Part shown: one piece after another, positions 45,504 to 58,614 of the stretch
How the letters are laid out: every line of letters begins with the position of its first letter
How positions within the stretch are numbered: the first letter of the stretch is position 1
Assembly (NCBI RefSeq): GCF_030272615.1
Contig: NC_081413.1
Span: forward strand, 607,454,209-607,518,208
Direction of reading: 5' to 3'
DNA length: 64,000 nt
DNA from: Cryptomeria japonica
Lineage: Eukaryota; Streptophyta; Pinopsida; Cupressales; Cupressaceae
Notes under the pieces: model-generated
Database searches by the model: none
Told to the model about the DNA's origin: nothing
What the model saw: the letters and a program-made list of their open reading frames with translations, nothing else
Made by a program: the position numbers and the translations under genes

Positions 45504-46099
45504 TGTTAGTGTAGGTATTTATTTTTCTACACATTATTTACGCTTGCTTAGGTTATTAGTAGTGGTTAATATGAGGACACGTGGCAAAATACTTCAACTA
45601 CATGTGTAATTGTCCCGCTCAAATGAGTAGTTGAGTTACACACCCTCTTTTGGCATATTGTGTCACCTCTCATAACCACTATTTTGTCATTTCCTAAGTG
45701 GGTTATGGGGTAGTTAGGTTTCTCACCTTGTTTCAGCTTTATGTGCCACCTTGATAATTCCTTTTTTGTTTTTATGTAAGGAGGTTATGTCACATGTTTT
45801 GGTATTTACCAAGTAGGCAAAACCTTCCACCTTTTATGGGAAGTGGGATTTAATGTACCTCTTGGATTTATATGCTATTATTTTTCTATATAATAAGCAC
45901 TATACTCTCACCTTCACTAGTTTAGTGATAGCTCGGTGAGAGTATTCCCAAAATTCTCTTCTTTGTCTCTATTTTCTCTCATTTTAGATTTCTCTTCATT
46001 CATCTATTTTGATCTTCGATCATTTGTTTCTTGGAGTTGCATGTGATCTACGTCCAACATCAGATTTTGGCTCGTTCTTGCTTCTCACAAAATCTAACA
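45504..46099 (+). repeat. 3' LTR of copia-1 (596 bp)
   Basis: It starts TGTTAGTG, ends TCTAACA, and is uninterrupted. TATA-like CTATATAATAAG near 45,887. It was used to align the split 5' LTR. Confidence 0.92.
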
Positions 46100-46104
46100 A
46101 TAAG

Positions 46105-47910
46105 AACTATAGAAAACCAATACCCAACCATTAAAACATCTTTTAAAGTCAAATTTCAGTGAAGCATTCAAAAGGAGATACCAATGAACAAGAACCTACC
46201 TAAATAATGAATGTAGTCCTACAAAAACACTAAAAATATCCATTGGACTAATCCATCCTTCGTAAATGATATTTGTCACATAATCTGTATAAAAATTTAC
46301 ATAAAAACATGTGATTAATCTATCATCATTTCACAATGAACATGCCTTCTCAATGAGAAAACTTTAGAGTCCTTTCACACAAAGCCCTCTACCATTTCTC
46401 TACTTGTATGGTTAGAGTCTCCTTGGTGGTTTTATTCAACTCATTCATCAATTTAAGTTTAGAAATTTTAGCCATTTTTTCTTCTATTTACTATATTGAT
46501 AGGTGTAACCGACAATGATAAAAAGGGAGAGAAGCATCTAATGTCATTAACATGAAAGAAAAGATATTTTTAGAGCCTACTTAAACTCTTCAAGCACAAA
46601 GATGTCAAAATTTTAAAATATATATCAATATGAAAGCTCTAAAAGTAACACATAAATATATAATATTTACTCTATTTTTTGAAGCAAAAATAAAACAAAA
46701 TAATTATCCAAATAATGAATGGTGGCTTTTCAAAAAGCAAAATTAAAAGTTACCTACAATAGTATAAAACATTATATTATCAAAAATATTTCTTCCAATA
46801 AAAATTAAATTATATATTTAAATAATATATAAGAAATAAAATAAAGTAAAATAATCCATATTTATGTAAGACATCTATACTATTCTTGTTACCAAAGACA
46901 AATAAAAAACTCTAAACCAAAAAAAAAACTAAAAAAATCTTTTTGTATAATTATTTCTCCTACTTAAAAGTAATCATTCACTATTATAAAGATGTATATA
47001 AATTTTTTAAATATATTTTAAATTAATTATTAATCATTTTAAAATATAAAACTGAAATTTATTCCGATGCTTCTATCTATTAAACTATTAATAACTACTA
47101 ACCACTTTTATTATTATCCATTTATGCTCTTTGTATTGTTTTTTCTGGATTAATAAAAAAATTCTTGTCTTTCCCAAAAATTAATGATGATGATCTTTAT
47201 TTATCAATATAGTATAGATCACTTTAAGTTAAATAATAAAACTGTTATATTATCATTTTCCCCTTTTTTTCATATTTAGTACTCAAGCATTTAGCATAAC
47301 TCTAATATAAGACATGCTTCTAATATGCTCTTACAACGTTACTTTCATATGATTTGACCTATTGCACTATAAACAATCCTTTATAAAAAGAAAAATAATA
47401 ATAAATAAATAAAATAAAATAAAAGTATTTTATCTTAAAACATAATGGAATGCTTACATTAGATTATTCTCCCCAAAGATTTGATTCTTCATTTTTGGTT
47501 AAATTTTCCACATGTTAGTGTTTTTCCCTTTTGGTCCACTTTTTTAGAGAAAAAAATATGAAAAATTTAAATTTTTAAATTATTTTTGGAAATAACGTAC
47601 TTAAAGGAGTTAAATGTAATTACTTTAATATCATAAAAGTCTAAAATATCACAACTAAAGTCCATAAAAGGACCTTCATAATATAATAATTTATCTTATA
47701 ATTCTCAACTTATTCTCTTATGGATTTTTAAGAACATCTTTTGTATCATGTATGAAAAGTATATATAGCACATACTTTATTAGATTAATCAATTTATAAT
47801 GAATAAACAATGCTGAAAGGTTGGATAATATTATTGAGTAAATGTATGAGATTTAAATAAATAATGTAATAATTTTAAATTTTTAAGTTGATTTTATTAT
47901 AATAGATGTT
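46105..47910. other. AT-rich spacer, no gene recognised
   Basis: About 1.8 kb with many A/T runs and no long frame, LTR pair or domain motif. Confidence 0.6.
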
Positions 47911-47915
47911 ACTAG

Positions 47916-49019
47916 TGTTAGGAATCGGGAAAGACAACTGAGAGGGGGTGAATCAGTTGTCAATAAATTACAATCCAAAACCAATTATTCCAACTTAAAA
48001 CTTAGTGCCGGTAAAACAGATTAACAGTTATAGTATTATTGGTACAACTTAATGCATGAAACAAAAAGAGAAACAACATCCACAACACATGACACAGAGA
48101 TTTTGACGTAGAAACCCTGTAAGGGAAAAAACCATGGTGGGAAACCTTACCCACAATCAGATGATACTAATGTAGATAGTAAGTGAATACAATAATGGGG
48201 TCTACACATGAAGAAAGGCCAACCGCCTAGAGCTCACTGCTCAATCACAAAATAGGAGTCACATTGACTACAATTGGATGGTTAAATCCAATAACAATGT
48301 ACTGCTTCATTATAGCATCTACAATGCTGGATTTAGTATCGGTTTAAGCTCTGACCATGAGTGTCAAACACCTTCATAACCTTTCCTTCAACCTTCAAAT
48401 AATATCTGTTTGATTCGCACAAGCATCTGCTTATTTTTGCTCTTCACAATGATCTTCAATATTCGCACACACTCATAATGATCTTCAAATAAGATCTTAC
48501 AATTATTTATACAAAACCCTAAGACCTTATGATTAGGCCGACTCACTAAAGATATTACAATTACAAAATAAGTCTTGATGCGATACAATATGTCGGCCTC
48601 AATATATTTACACATTATTCAATCAATAAACCATTTCCAAAACATGTCGTGCTAATCTGGAACATGATATCTTGTACCAGTCCATCACCTAGACCTATCT
48701 GCCGGTAAAGGCAAATATGTGAACCTGATTAGACCAATAAGAAAAACACCAAATGCAAACATCCAATCCATGTCTTCGACATAACCAAATGATCTCCAGA
48801 TGATAACATGTCATCATCAACTTCCTGAGCTGCTGGTGAAACATATACCAGTGACTGTGTATAAGCCAATATCCATGTCAGGACCACAATGTGCCAATTC
48901 AACAACAAACCAATATAACCAGAGTGTCAAATCAACAATGTAGACCTCTAGAAAGATAAATGGTGACATCAATGACAAAACCAATGAAACACATGATGAA
49001 GTCATCCATAATACCAACA
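47916..49019 (-). repeat. 3' LTR of copia-4
   Basis: Near-identical partner of 57,531-58,609. It carries the box CTGAGAGGGGGTGAATCAG at about 47,938-47,956. Confidence 0.95.
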
Positions 49020-49330
49020 ATCTCCCCCTTTGGCATTGATGGCAACACTAGATGGAAAAACATCTAAGTGCCAAAAACAGAATGTCAAATACCAACAATC
49101 TCCCAAAATAGATCAATACAAAGTTTTGTACCAGAAACAGAAACAATATAACCAAAACCCAAAATACATCTCTCCAAGAATACATCTCTCCCCAATCTTC
49201 AAAGTACAATGTTTTTCCATAGACATCTCTCCCCCTTTGACATCAAATGCCAAAGTAGTCAAGAATCAAAACATAACATACAACTAACTACTCCCCCCGA
49301 GCAGTATCTCTCCTTCATCAAGCCGAAAAA
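49020..49330 (-). other. copia-4 polypurine tracts (several copies)
   Basis: The functional PPT is AAAGGGGGAGAT on the minus strand (49,020-49,031). Further pyrimidine-rich copies on + lie near 49,098, 49,185, 49,228 and 49,293. Repeated PPT-like motifs before the 3' LTR are a Sirevirus trait. Confidence 0.8.
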
Positions 49331-49376
49331 AGATTTTTTTGTTAGTCCCTGTTGGTTTGATGCCAATCTTCATCAT

Positions 49377-50051
49377 TCAAGTCTCTGTCGGTGGGGAAAT
49401 TACCCCAAGCTGCTCTCTGAGATATTCAAATGTTTCCTTAGGCAAAGGCTTTGTAAAGATATCTGCAATTTGCTCTTTAGTATTCACATAAACCAATCTC
49501 ACTTCATTTGCTTCAACATTCTCTTTCAAAAAATTGTACTTAATAGAAACATGCTTTGTTTTAGAGTGAAATACCGGATTCTTTGATATATCTATTGCTG
49601 CTGAATTATCACAATGAATAATTACCGGTTCTTTGCATTTTACCTTGATATCCTTCAACATTTGCTTGATCCATAATACCTGAGTGCAATTAGTTGTTGC
49701 TCCAACATATTCTGCTTCTGCTGTAGATTATGATGCACAAGTCTGTTTCTTGTTGATCCATGAAATTAACCTTCTGCCAAGAAAGAATGCACTACCAGTG
49801 GTACTCTTTCTGTCATCCACATCTTCTGCCCAATTTGCATCTGTATATGCACATGACTCACAATTGTCATCCTTAGGATACCATAAACCAAGATTTGTTG
49901 TGCCTTGTAGGTACCGGAAAATCCTTTTTATTGCACTTTCATGATTTTCTTTAGGATTGCTTTGAAATATTGAAACAATACACACTGCATTCATTATATC
50001 AAGTCTGGTTTGTGTCAAATACAGTAATCCTTCAATCATAGATTTGTACCT
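49377..50051 (-). pseudogene. copia-4 RNase H and end of RT
   Basis: From 50,046 leftwards: MIEGLLYLTQTRLDIMNAV (RT-RNase H junction), LGLWYPKDDN, DANWAEDVDDRKSTTGSAFF, LISWINKKQ; a stop near 49,726; then IHCDNSAAIDISKNPVF, TKHVSIKYNFLKENV and IADIFTKPLPKETFEYLR (49,661-49,377). The acidic residues of the copia RNase H are present. It is separated from the rest of RT by the solo LTR. Confidence 0.92.
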
Positions 50052-51597
50052 TGTAATGCACCGCCAAGAAACCCCGAAGGGATAAAGCTAAAACACACGA
50101 ATGGAGTGCAATAATTTTGTTTTAAAGTTAAACACAACATTAAGATACAACAAGATATCAAAGTTCAAATTACACAGCGGAAGACATCATCTAACACCTA
50201 AAGAGTTTCCCAACGTGATTACGTAATTACACAATTAACTTAACTCACGCTAATTAATCCAATAAGCCGATTGTCTTAATAATGAGATAATTCTTAAACA
50301 AGGATAATTTCTTTCTATAAGACAAAATATAGATCACAAGATAAAGGTCATTCATTAAGGTTTATTCATACCTTTCGTTCATACGTTTCATTAAAATTTG
50401 AGTCATGCATCCAATTTAATAACACACTTGAATTTCATCATAAACTAACGAGATCTTTCCATGCATACTTAATTTCCTTAACAATAACTAAATATAAATT
50501 CCATTATTCTAATCTACATTCGTTCATGATCCAATTTACTGCATTTAAAAGACGACTGCATACATGCATTTATAATTAATTTCATCTAAACCACTTACAC
50601 ATTCTATCAAAATGCCATCCATACATGCTAACACTAAAACATGAAACATAAGAACAAAAGCAACACATAACACCAAATTGATATCGGAGTTCACCCCTAA
50701 AGGGCTACATCTTCGAGTCTACTCAACTGCAAGATGCCTCTGATCATTTAAATAAGTTAAGGATACATAAGGTTCACATCATTTACATTCCTTCCATCAA
50801 GGCGAATCATACCAATAAACAACCAACCACATCAGTCAATAATTACATAAATGATCCCTACATAGAAACGGATCCAACTGAACATATTAAAAGCTAATAC
50901 AAGGTCCATTGCCCGACAGTACTCTAACTAGAGACCTGACCTGCTATGGTCAACCACAAATCAACACTCGACACCCGCATAAAGGACAAGACCAGTTATA
51001 ACACCATCACAAGGCAACAACCAAACTAGAGACTGAAGACATAAACAGGTACCCCAAATCAACCAAACAACAGGGTCCAAACAAACATATCAAGGCCTTG
51101 CCATTACTTAAAAAAAAGCGAATACAGAAATTAAACTTGCATAGGCAATAACCGGAAAAAGGACAATCTTCTTTCCTATTGGTTTAAACAATAAAAGTCA
51201 ATCAAGTTTTCTAAATGATCTAAGTTTTCAAAAATACATTAATAGAAAAATCACCATTACAAGGTGAATACAACACCACAATTGCAATAGTCCATTTGTC
51301 TATGTCTCAATACAAAGGAAAAATATAAACTAAATCATTTATTTATTTTTTTAAATGAAAATCTCATTAACTTACCAATTTTCCAAACGATACATTATTA
51401 AATTTCCAATAATTCCAATAGTATATCGTTTAAATTTTCAAAATATCCATGATAAAATATTTCATTCTTTTAATTACTCAAATAATATATTCTTGAATAA
51501 AATATTATGTAAAAATTATCAATTAATAACTATATTTTATTTCAACAATTTTCCGATTAAAATAATATTCTATCTTTTTCCAAAAAGATACTTCCCC

Positions 51598-51708
<111 letters not shown>

Positions 51709-51934
51709 TCATTAATAAAATATACATTAATAATAATTTAATAATGTTCGAATTTCAAATTGAATATTAATATATATATATATATATATATATATTAATC
51801 TTCATTAATAAATATATATTAATAATAATTAATAATTAATTAAAAACTATATTTAAAAAAACCTTTTACTAAAAATAAAATTAAAAACTTTTATTTTAAC
51901 ATTAAAAAAAGAAACTTAACAAAACTTTTAACCC

Positions 51935-52090
51935 CCCTCCCATGGGGAAACCCACGGGCCCCACCAAGTGGGAACCACGTGGTCCCCTCTTCCTTTGGGA
52001 AGGGGTTGTGGGGACCATGACATGGTCTCCCCACAACCAAGGTTGTGTGGAGACCATGCCATGGTTCCCCACGCCATGGTTCTCCACGCA
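51935..52090. repeat. GC-rich block with inverted CCATGG/GGGGACCA motifs
   Basis: Several repeats of GGGGACCATG / CATGGTCTCCCC and CCATGGTTCYCCACG, capable of hairpins, within an AT-rich LTR. It holds the position of the 53-bp repeats at 12.1 kb. Confidence 0.75.
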
Positions 52091-53935
52091 GCCTCCAATA
52101 AACTAAAAATCGCAGATATACATTGCATTATTTTTTTTTAGTTTTATTATTATTAAAAAAAACAAATAAAACTAAAAATCGCAAATATAAATTGTATTAT
52201 TTTTTTATTTTTATTTTTTATTTTTGAGTTTTATTAGTATTTAAAAAAACAAATAAAACTAAAACCCCAGTTGTTGGGTACACACAGACTAACAGTAATA
52301 TATATTTTTTTTAACAATACTCAAAAAATTTCTGAGAACAAAATGGGGATATTTTCCAAAATAATAAAAGACCAGCATAAACATATTTTATTTTATTTTA
52401 AAAGAAAACACCAAAAAGCCCCAAATATTGAGACTGGTAAAATTTCTTTCATACTTCGATTTCCATTTAACCAAGCACAACAGATCTCTCTGATTAAAGC
52501 ATTTATTTGGAATTTTAACAAATTTTCATTGTAAACAGCCAATCTCAAGTTTATTTTTTATTTTAAAACAACCAGAGCAACCATAATCTAAACTTGGAAT
52601 GGAAACAAAACAAGAAGGGTTTGGATTGGAAATAAAATTACAACTGTTTCATTTTCCCCAAATAAATGAGATTTTTTTTAATCTTCACAAACAGATTTCT
52701 TCAAAATCCAAAACAATTTCTTAAAAACAAGAAACCAATAAAATAAACCAGAGGCCTACCTGGTTCAGCAATCCTGGCAAGATTGAAGAAGAGCCCAACC
52801 TACAAGCTCCAAAAATCTAATCCCTTCCAAAATGCCCAAATCTCCTCCCAAAAATCCTTCTTCCCAAAATATTTTCCAAAAAGCTCTCCCAAAAATAATC
52901 CCCCAAAAATATTTCCAAACCTAGGGTTAAATAGAAGAATTCCCTGACCTAATCCCTTATTTTAGAATTTAAACCACTTTTGAATAAAAAGCATAAAAAT
53001 AAATAAATAAAAGAAAAATCATTCTTTTCAACTATTAAAATAATCTAAACTTGTTGTTCTAATTAAAAAACAAAATGCTTTTCTCCCTCATTTAATTTTT
53101 AATTAACAAAGCTAATAGTTGCATTTCACAATATTAATGAGGGTAAAATATTTTTAATTAAATTAAATTCTCAAAATCAATCTTACACACTATATAAAAT
53201 ATATATGAATTAAACTTGTTTTTCTAATTAAAATTGATTTTCTTAAATAATTAAAATTAACCTTTATATTCCCAAAAGAAAAAGAGATTAAATTATTTCT
53301 ATTTCGAATAAATTTAAATCTTTCCTTTTCAAAATGCATAAACTGAATAAATTCGTTATTTAGAATTAACCATTAAATTAAACTCGCTACAAACATAAGT
53401 AGAGTGATCTTTTTAATTAATAATTAATCGCATAAAAGAAACCTATTTATTTTAATTTCTCAATTACTAATGCGTAAATGAACACATTAAATCAAAATAA
53501 ATACTTAGGGATAAATACTCCATTTACCACACGCCAAGCATGCAACCCAAGAAAACCAACCAAATACATGACCCGCAAACCCAAATGAAAAAGGGAAACT
53601 GATGAACCACAGGCAACGCTCACTTGAGCATGACTAGGGTAAACTAAAGGTTTTACAACCACCTAACCCAAATTCTAAGGATGAAAGAGGTATACTCAAC
53701 CCTGCGAATCCAGGTGAAGACGAACCTCACACCAAGGCGGTACTGTACCTGCAAGAACAATTAAACTTACATAAGAATTGATGTGAAAGCACATTAACAG
53801 GTATGCACAATAATCATAATATCTGACTACAACATTACCTCATGGTAATTCAACCATTCAAGATTGCCACATAAAAAGTCAACCAAGGTCAAACCGGTTT
53901 TACAAAGCTGACTAGGGTAGGGGTACTACATACCT

Positions 53936-54560
53936 TGTCAGATTTATAGGAGCTGAATCATCCTTTAATGTCAATTTATTTGTTGTAGTCATATGAGTGC
54001 TTACCGGTTTGGAGTTTTCCATTCCAAATTTCTTCAAAAGTTCCTTCAAGTGTTTTGTTTGACATATGAATATACCTTTATTTGTTTGAGAAATTTGCAA
54101 ACATAGAAATTTTTTTATCTCTCCAATCATAAACATTTCAAATTCTTCCTGCATCTTGTGAGCAAAGTCTTTGCATAGCTCTTCTTCTCCTCCAAAAATG
54201 ACATCATCCACAAATACTTCAATAACCAAAATGTCATCATTGGTGATTTTGTAATACAAATTACCGTCACCATTACCTTTTGTGTATCCAAGCTTTAGAA
54301 GATATCTATCCAGTCTAGCATACCAAACTCTGGGAGCTTGCTTCAATCCATATAAAGCTTTCCTTAACCTGCAAACCATATCCTTATCATCTATTAATGA
54401 AAATCCATCAAGTTGTTCAATGTAAACTTCTTCTTCAAGATCTCCATTCAAAAATGCACAATTTACATCCATCTGATAAACTTTATAGTTCTTGTGAGCT
54501 GCAAATGCAAGAAATAGTCTAACTGCTTCAATTCTAGCTACCGGTGCAAAAGTTTCATTA
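53936..54560 (-). pseudogene. copia-4 reverse transcriptase
   Basis: The open block from 54,472 reads MDVNCAFLNGDLEEEVYIEQ, ALYGLKQAPRVWYARLDRYL, the catalytic FVDDVIFGG near 54,215-54,189, and IGEIKKFLCLQI, and breaks at 53,936 where the solo LTR enters; the frame then resumes at 50,051. Upstream (54,560-54,473) the typical AFAAHKNYKVYQ motif is present. Catalytic Asp pair intact. Confidence 0.92.
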
Positions 54561-55366
54561 TAATCAATTCCTTCTTTCTAAGAATAACCTTTACAAACTA
54601 ATCTTTCTTTGTTTTTGATTACTTCACTATCCTCATTAAGTTTATTTCTAAATACCCATTTAGTTCCAATTACATTTTTGTCTTTAGGCCAGGGAACTAA
54701 TGTCCAAGTACTATTCTTTTCAATCTATTCTAATTATCTTCCATTGCTTTTATCCAATGTTTATCCTGACATGCTTCAACAAATGATGCTAGTTCAACTT
54801 GAGAAATTAAACATACCTCTTTATTTGCCAATCTTCCTCTAGTCATAACACCTTGATTTTTATTTCCAATTACCTGATTTTCTGAATGATTCAATCTTAC
54901 ATACCTAGGTTTATTCTGATTTCCACTTATAGGTTGTTGTTCTTCAGTCACAGTTGAGTTCTCTGATGATGCCGGTGTGACTGGTTCTTCATTCTCTTCT
55001 GGTGCAATCCATGCTAGTTCATTTATAACCATTTCTAGTACCGGTTTAGAACCTATAGATCTTGATTCTCCTCTAAAAAGTTCATCTATCTTCACAATAG
55101 TACTCTCAATGATTTTCTATAATCTTTTATTAGAACATCTATATGCCTTGCTTCTAGTTGAATAACCAAGAAATATTCCTTCATCACTTCTAGGATCAAA
55201 TTTGCCAATAGACTCATCTCTCCTAATATAGCATTTGCTTCCAAATATTCTGAAGTATTTAAGAGTAGGAGTATGACCAAACCATAGTTCATAAGGGGTC
55301 TTACCAGTTTCACCTTTGATGTGAACTCTATTGAAAGTATAAACTGTTGTATTCACTGCTTCTCTC
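54561..55366 (-). pseudogene. copia-4 integrase C-terminal part and linker
   Basis: Block 55,356-55,117: NTTVYTFNRV, TPYELWFGHTPTLKYFRIFG, GIFLGYSTRSKAYRC, the integrase C-terminal region. A stop or frameshift near 55,115 leads to block 55,095-54,730, a Glu/Ser-rich linker with RYVRLNHSENQVIGN and the RT entry HWIKAMEDN. A TAG follows near 54,727. Confidence 0.87.
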
Positions 55367-56655
55367 CATTACATATGAGGTAGATTTGCTTCCATCATTA
55401 TGGTTCTTGCTGCATCCAATATATTTCTATTCTTCATTTCCACAACTCCATTTTGTTGGGGTGTCTGGGGTGTTGATAGTTGTTTTTTGATTCCATTCTC
55501 TTCACAGTATGCATTGAATTCCCTAGATGTAAATTCTCCTCCTTGATCAAATCTCAAACATTTGATTTTCTTGCCGGTTTCATTCTCTACCATTGCCTTG
55601 TATATCTTGAATCTCCCAAAAGCTTCTGATTTCTCCATGAGAAAAGTAACCCAACACATTCCAGAATAATCATCAATTATTAACATAAAGTATCTATCAC
55701 CCTGAAGACTTCTTTTTCTTGCTAGACCACATAAATCAATATGAATTAAATCAAGAATATTATTGGATTTCTCAGAAATGCTCTTAAATGTTGTTCTAAC
55801 TTGCTTTCCTATTTGACATTCCTTACATACTGGATTATGAGATTTCACAATCTTAGGTAAATCCCTTACTGCCTTGGTTGAACTAATCTTTACAATGCAA
55901 TCAAAATTCACATGATAGATTCTTTTATGCCATAACCAACTTTCATCAATGTGAGCAATCAAACATATCTTATCACTGATATTCAAATGAAAGATATTAC
56001 CTTTAGTCTGATTACTGGTTGCAATCTTCAATCCAGTTTTGTTCATGATTTTGCATTTTCCATTCTTGAATTGTAATTGAAATCCTTTTCCCACCAACTG
56101 ACCAACACTCAAAAGATTATGCTTTAAACCTTCAACATAATAAACATTGCCAGTATTGTGCTTACCATCTAAAGATATAGTGCATCTTCCTTTGATTAAA
56201 CAAGCTTTGTCATCTCCAAATCTTACTAGACCTCCAAGAATTTCCTGTAATGATAAGAATTTTCTTTTATCACCAATCATATGATGCGAGCATCCACTAT
56301 CAATGATCCATTCATCCTTTTTTTCAATTTTTGCTACTAATGCCTGCTCTACCAGTTTGACAATAGGTGTCGATTGATCTTCTTTTAATACAACAAATTC
56401 CCATCCACTATCTGTTGGATCTTCATCAGAGTCATTTGTAACACCTTCATCTGCATAGTAACATGACTTATCTCTATTTTTCTTAAATTTGTATCTCTGA
56501 TATCCAGGGTTAGGTTTATATGTTCTTTTTTCTTCCTCTCTTAGTCTTGCATGTCTATCAGGACACCTAGACACCATATGACTAGCTTTATTGCAATTAA
56601 AACATTTGAAAGGTTCTTTACCTTCATACTTACTTCCTACTAGACCTTTAGGCAT
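55367..56655 (-). pseudogene. copia-4 zinc knuckle, protease and integrase core
   Basis: A 428-codon block: knuckle CFNCNKASHMVSRC (residues 18-31), protease WIIDSGCSHHMIGD (about 117-130), zinc-binding HKRIYH ... CKECQIGK (about 245-287), integrase LIHIDLCG (first Asp), CLRFDQGGEFTS (second Asp) and QNGVVEMKN (Glu). All three catalytic acids are present. A TAA/TAG-type stop near 55,367 ends it. The apparent ATG at 56,655 is not the native start: a 41-bp duplication separates this block from gag. Confidence 0.92.
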
Positions 56656-56709
56656 CTTCCTTGCAAATACTTACTTCCTACTAGACCTTTAGGCATCTTC
56701 CTTGCAAAT
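56628..56709. repeat. 41-bp tandem duplication disrupting copia-4 gag-pol
   Basis: Two perfect 41-base copies (56,628-56,668 and 56,669-56,709). Because 41 is not a multiple of three, the gag frame is thrown out right before the zinc knuckle; both overlapping blocks encode the same peptide around MPKGLVGSK. Confidence 0.97.
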
Positions 56710-57401
56710 AGTGCTTCAAGTTCTTCAAGTTCTTCATTTTCTCTTCTGATATCTTCAAGTTCTTTTGCATAAAGTGCTTTCCAATCAGATTTGTCAGATG
56801 ATGATGATGATGATGTTGATGATGGTGCTTTGAAAGCTATATCAGTTTTGACAGTAGCAACAGGACCAAACTCTTCAAGCTCAAATATTGAAAGTTTTCC
56901 AGCCAAAGTATCTCTAGATACTGATGTATTAGGCATTGTTCTCAACTCATTAATAGTAGTCACTTTCATTTTGTAAGTTGGTGGCAAAGCTCTTAAAACT
57001 TTAGAAACAATTTCATCTTCACTTAAAGATCCTCCACAACATTGTATTCCTAAAACAATTTCATTAACTCTTTCCATAAATGCAGAAATTCTTTCATCCT
57101 CTTCCATTTTTAAATTTTCATACCTGACTTGGTAACATTCCAATTTTGCAATTTTGACAGTGGTATCTCCTTCATTCAATGTTTCCAGTTTATCCGAAAT
57201 AGATTTTGCAGTAGATTTGTCTGATAATCCCATGATTTGTTGATCTAATAATGCGCTTAGAAGTGCTTCTCTTGCTTTGCAATCATTCTCCAAGTCTTTA
57301 GCCAATGTCGATGGATGAGGGTTATTCGAAGTAGGACCAACATAGCCATCCTTTGTAACATCCCATATATCTCTTCCAATACAGTTCAAATGTGTTTTCA
57401 T
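56640..57401 (-). pseudogene. copia-4 gag capsid region
   Basis: The 253-codon block from 57,401 (MKTHLNCIGRDIW) is the copia Gag body of the UBN2 type: DVTKDGYVGPTSNN, AKSISDKLETLNEGDTTVKIAKL, YENLKMEEDERISAFMERVNEIV, SKVLRALPPTYKMKV. A Ser run and a Glu-rich helix follow. The true start lies further upstream (about 57,470), where the frame is less clear. It ends prematurely through the 41-bp duplication. Confidence 0.9.
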
Positions 57402-57516
57402 TCTGATCTTTCATATATCATAGTTAGTTCCATCAAGTTTAGGACTGTCCTTCCTGAAAATATTTGCTGTCATAGGATCTCCTCAAGTTGTTAGGCTTTT
57501 GCAAAAAGAGGACTTA

Positions 57517-57528
57517 GCTCTTATACCA
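57517..57528 (-). other. copia-4 primer binding site
   Basis: TGGTATAAGAGC on the minus strand, one change from the initiator tRNA-Met site, two bases from the LTR. Confidence 0.9.
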
Positions 57529-57530
57529 AT

Positions 57531-58609
57531 TGTTAGGAATTGGGAAGGACAACTGAGAGGGGGGGTGAATCATTTGTCAATAAATTACAACCCAAAACCA
57601 ATTATTCCAACTTAAAACTCAGTGCTGGTAAAACAGATTAACAGTTATAGTATTATTGGTACAACTTAATGCATGAAACAAAAAAAGAAACAACATCCAC
57701 AACACATGACATGGAGATTTTGATGTGGAAACCCTGTAAGGGGACATACCACAATGGGAAACCTTACCCACAATCAGATGATACTACTATAGATAGTAAG
57801 TGAATACAATAATGAGGTCTGCACATGCAGAAAGGCCAACCACCTAGAGCTCACTGCTCAATCACACAATAAGAGTCACACTAACTACAATTGGATGGTT
57901 AAATCCAATAACAATGTATTGCTTCAGTATAGCATCTACAATGTTGGATTCAGTACCGGTTTAAGCTCTGACCATGAGTGTCAAACACCTTCATAACCTT
58001 TCCTTCAACCTTCAGATAATATCTGCATGATTCGCACAAGGATCTGCAATACTCACACACACTCATAATGATCTTCAAATAAGATCTTACAATTATTTAT
58101 ACAAAACCCTAAGACCTTATGATTAGCTCGGCTCACTAAAGATATTACAATTACAAAATAAGTCTTGATGCAATACAATATGTCGGCCTCAATATATTTA
58201 CACATTATTCAATCAATAAACCATTTCCAAAACATGTCGTGTTGATCTAGAACATGGTATCTTGTACCAGTCCATAACCTAGACCTATCTACTGGTAAAG
58301 GCAAATATGTGAACCCAATTAGACCAATAAGAAAAACACAAAATGAAAACATCCAATCCATGTCTTCGACATAACCAAATGATCTCCAGATGATAACAAG
58401 TCATCATCAACTTCTTGAGCTATCGGTGAAACATATACCGATGATTGTGTATAAGCCAATATCCATGTCAGGACCACAATGTGTCGGTTCAACAACAAAC
58501 CAATATAACCAGAGTGCCAAATCAACAATGTAGACCTCCAGAAAGATAAGTGTTGACATAAATGACAAAACCAATGCAACACATGACGAAGTCATCCATA
58601 ATACCAACA
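57531..58609 (-). repeat. 5' LTR of copia-4
   Basis: Partner of 47,916-49,019; box CTGAGAGGGGGGGTGAATC near 57,554-57,572. Confidence 0.95.
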
Positions 58610-58614
58610 ACTAG

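Larger units (their letters stand above)
17148..46099 (+). mobile_element. Ty1/copia element copia-1, host of the nest
   Basis: The 5' LTR starts TGTTAGTG at 17,148 and, after a 17.2-kb insertion, ends TCTAACA at 34,987. The 3' LTR (45,504-46,099) matches both pieces. Flanking pentamers are ATAAA (17,143-17,147) and ATAAG (46,100-46,104), a likely target duplication with one change. The internal order gag, protease, integrase, RT, RNase H is copia-type. Three independent insertions interrupt it: copia-2 in the 5' LTR, a PPT-LTR-PBS piece and a gag-only gypsy in integrase. Heavy decay and its place as host make it the oldest layer of this nest. Confidence 0.88.
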
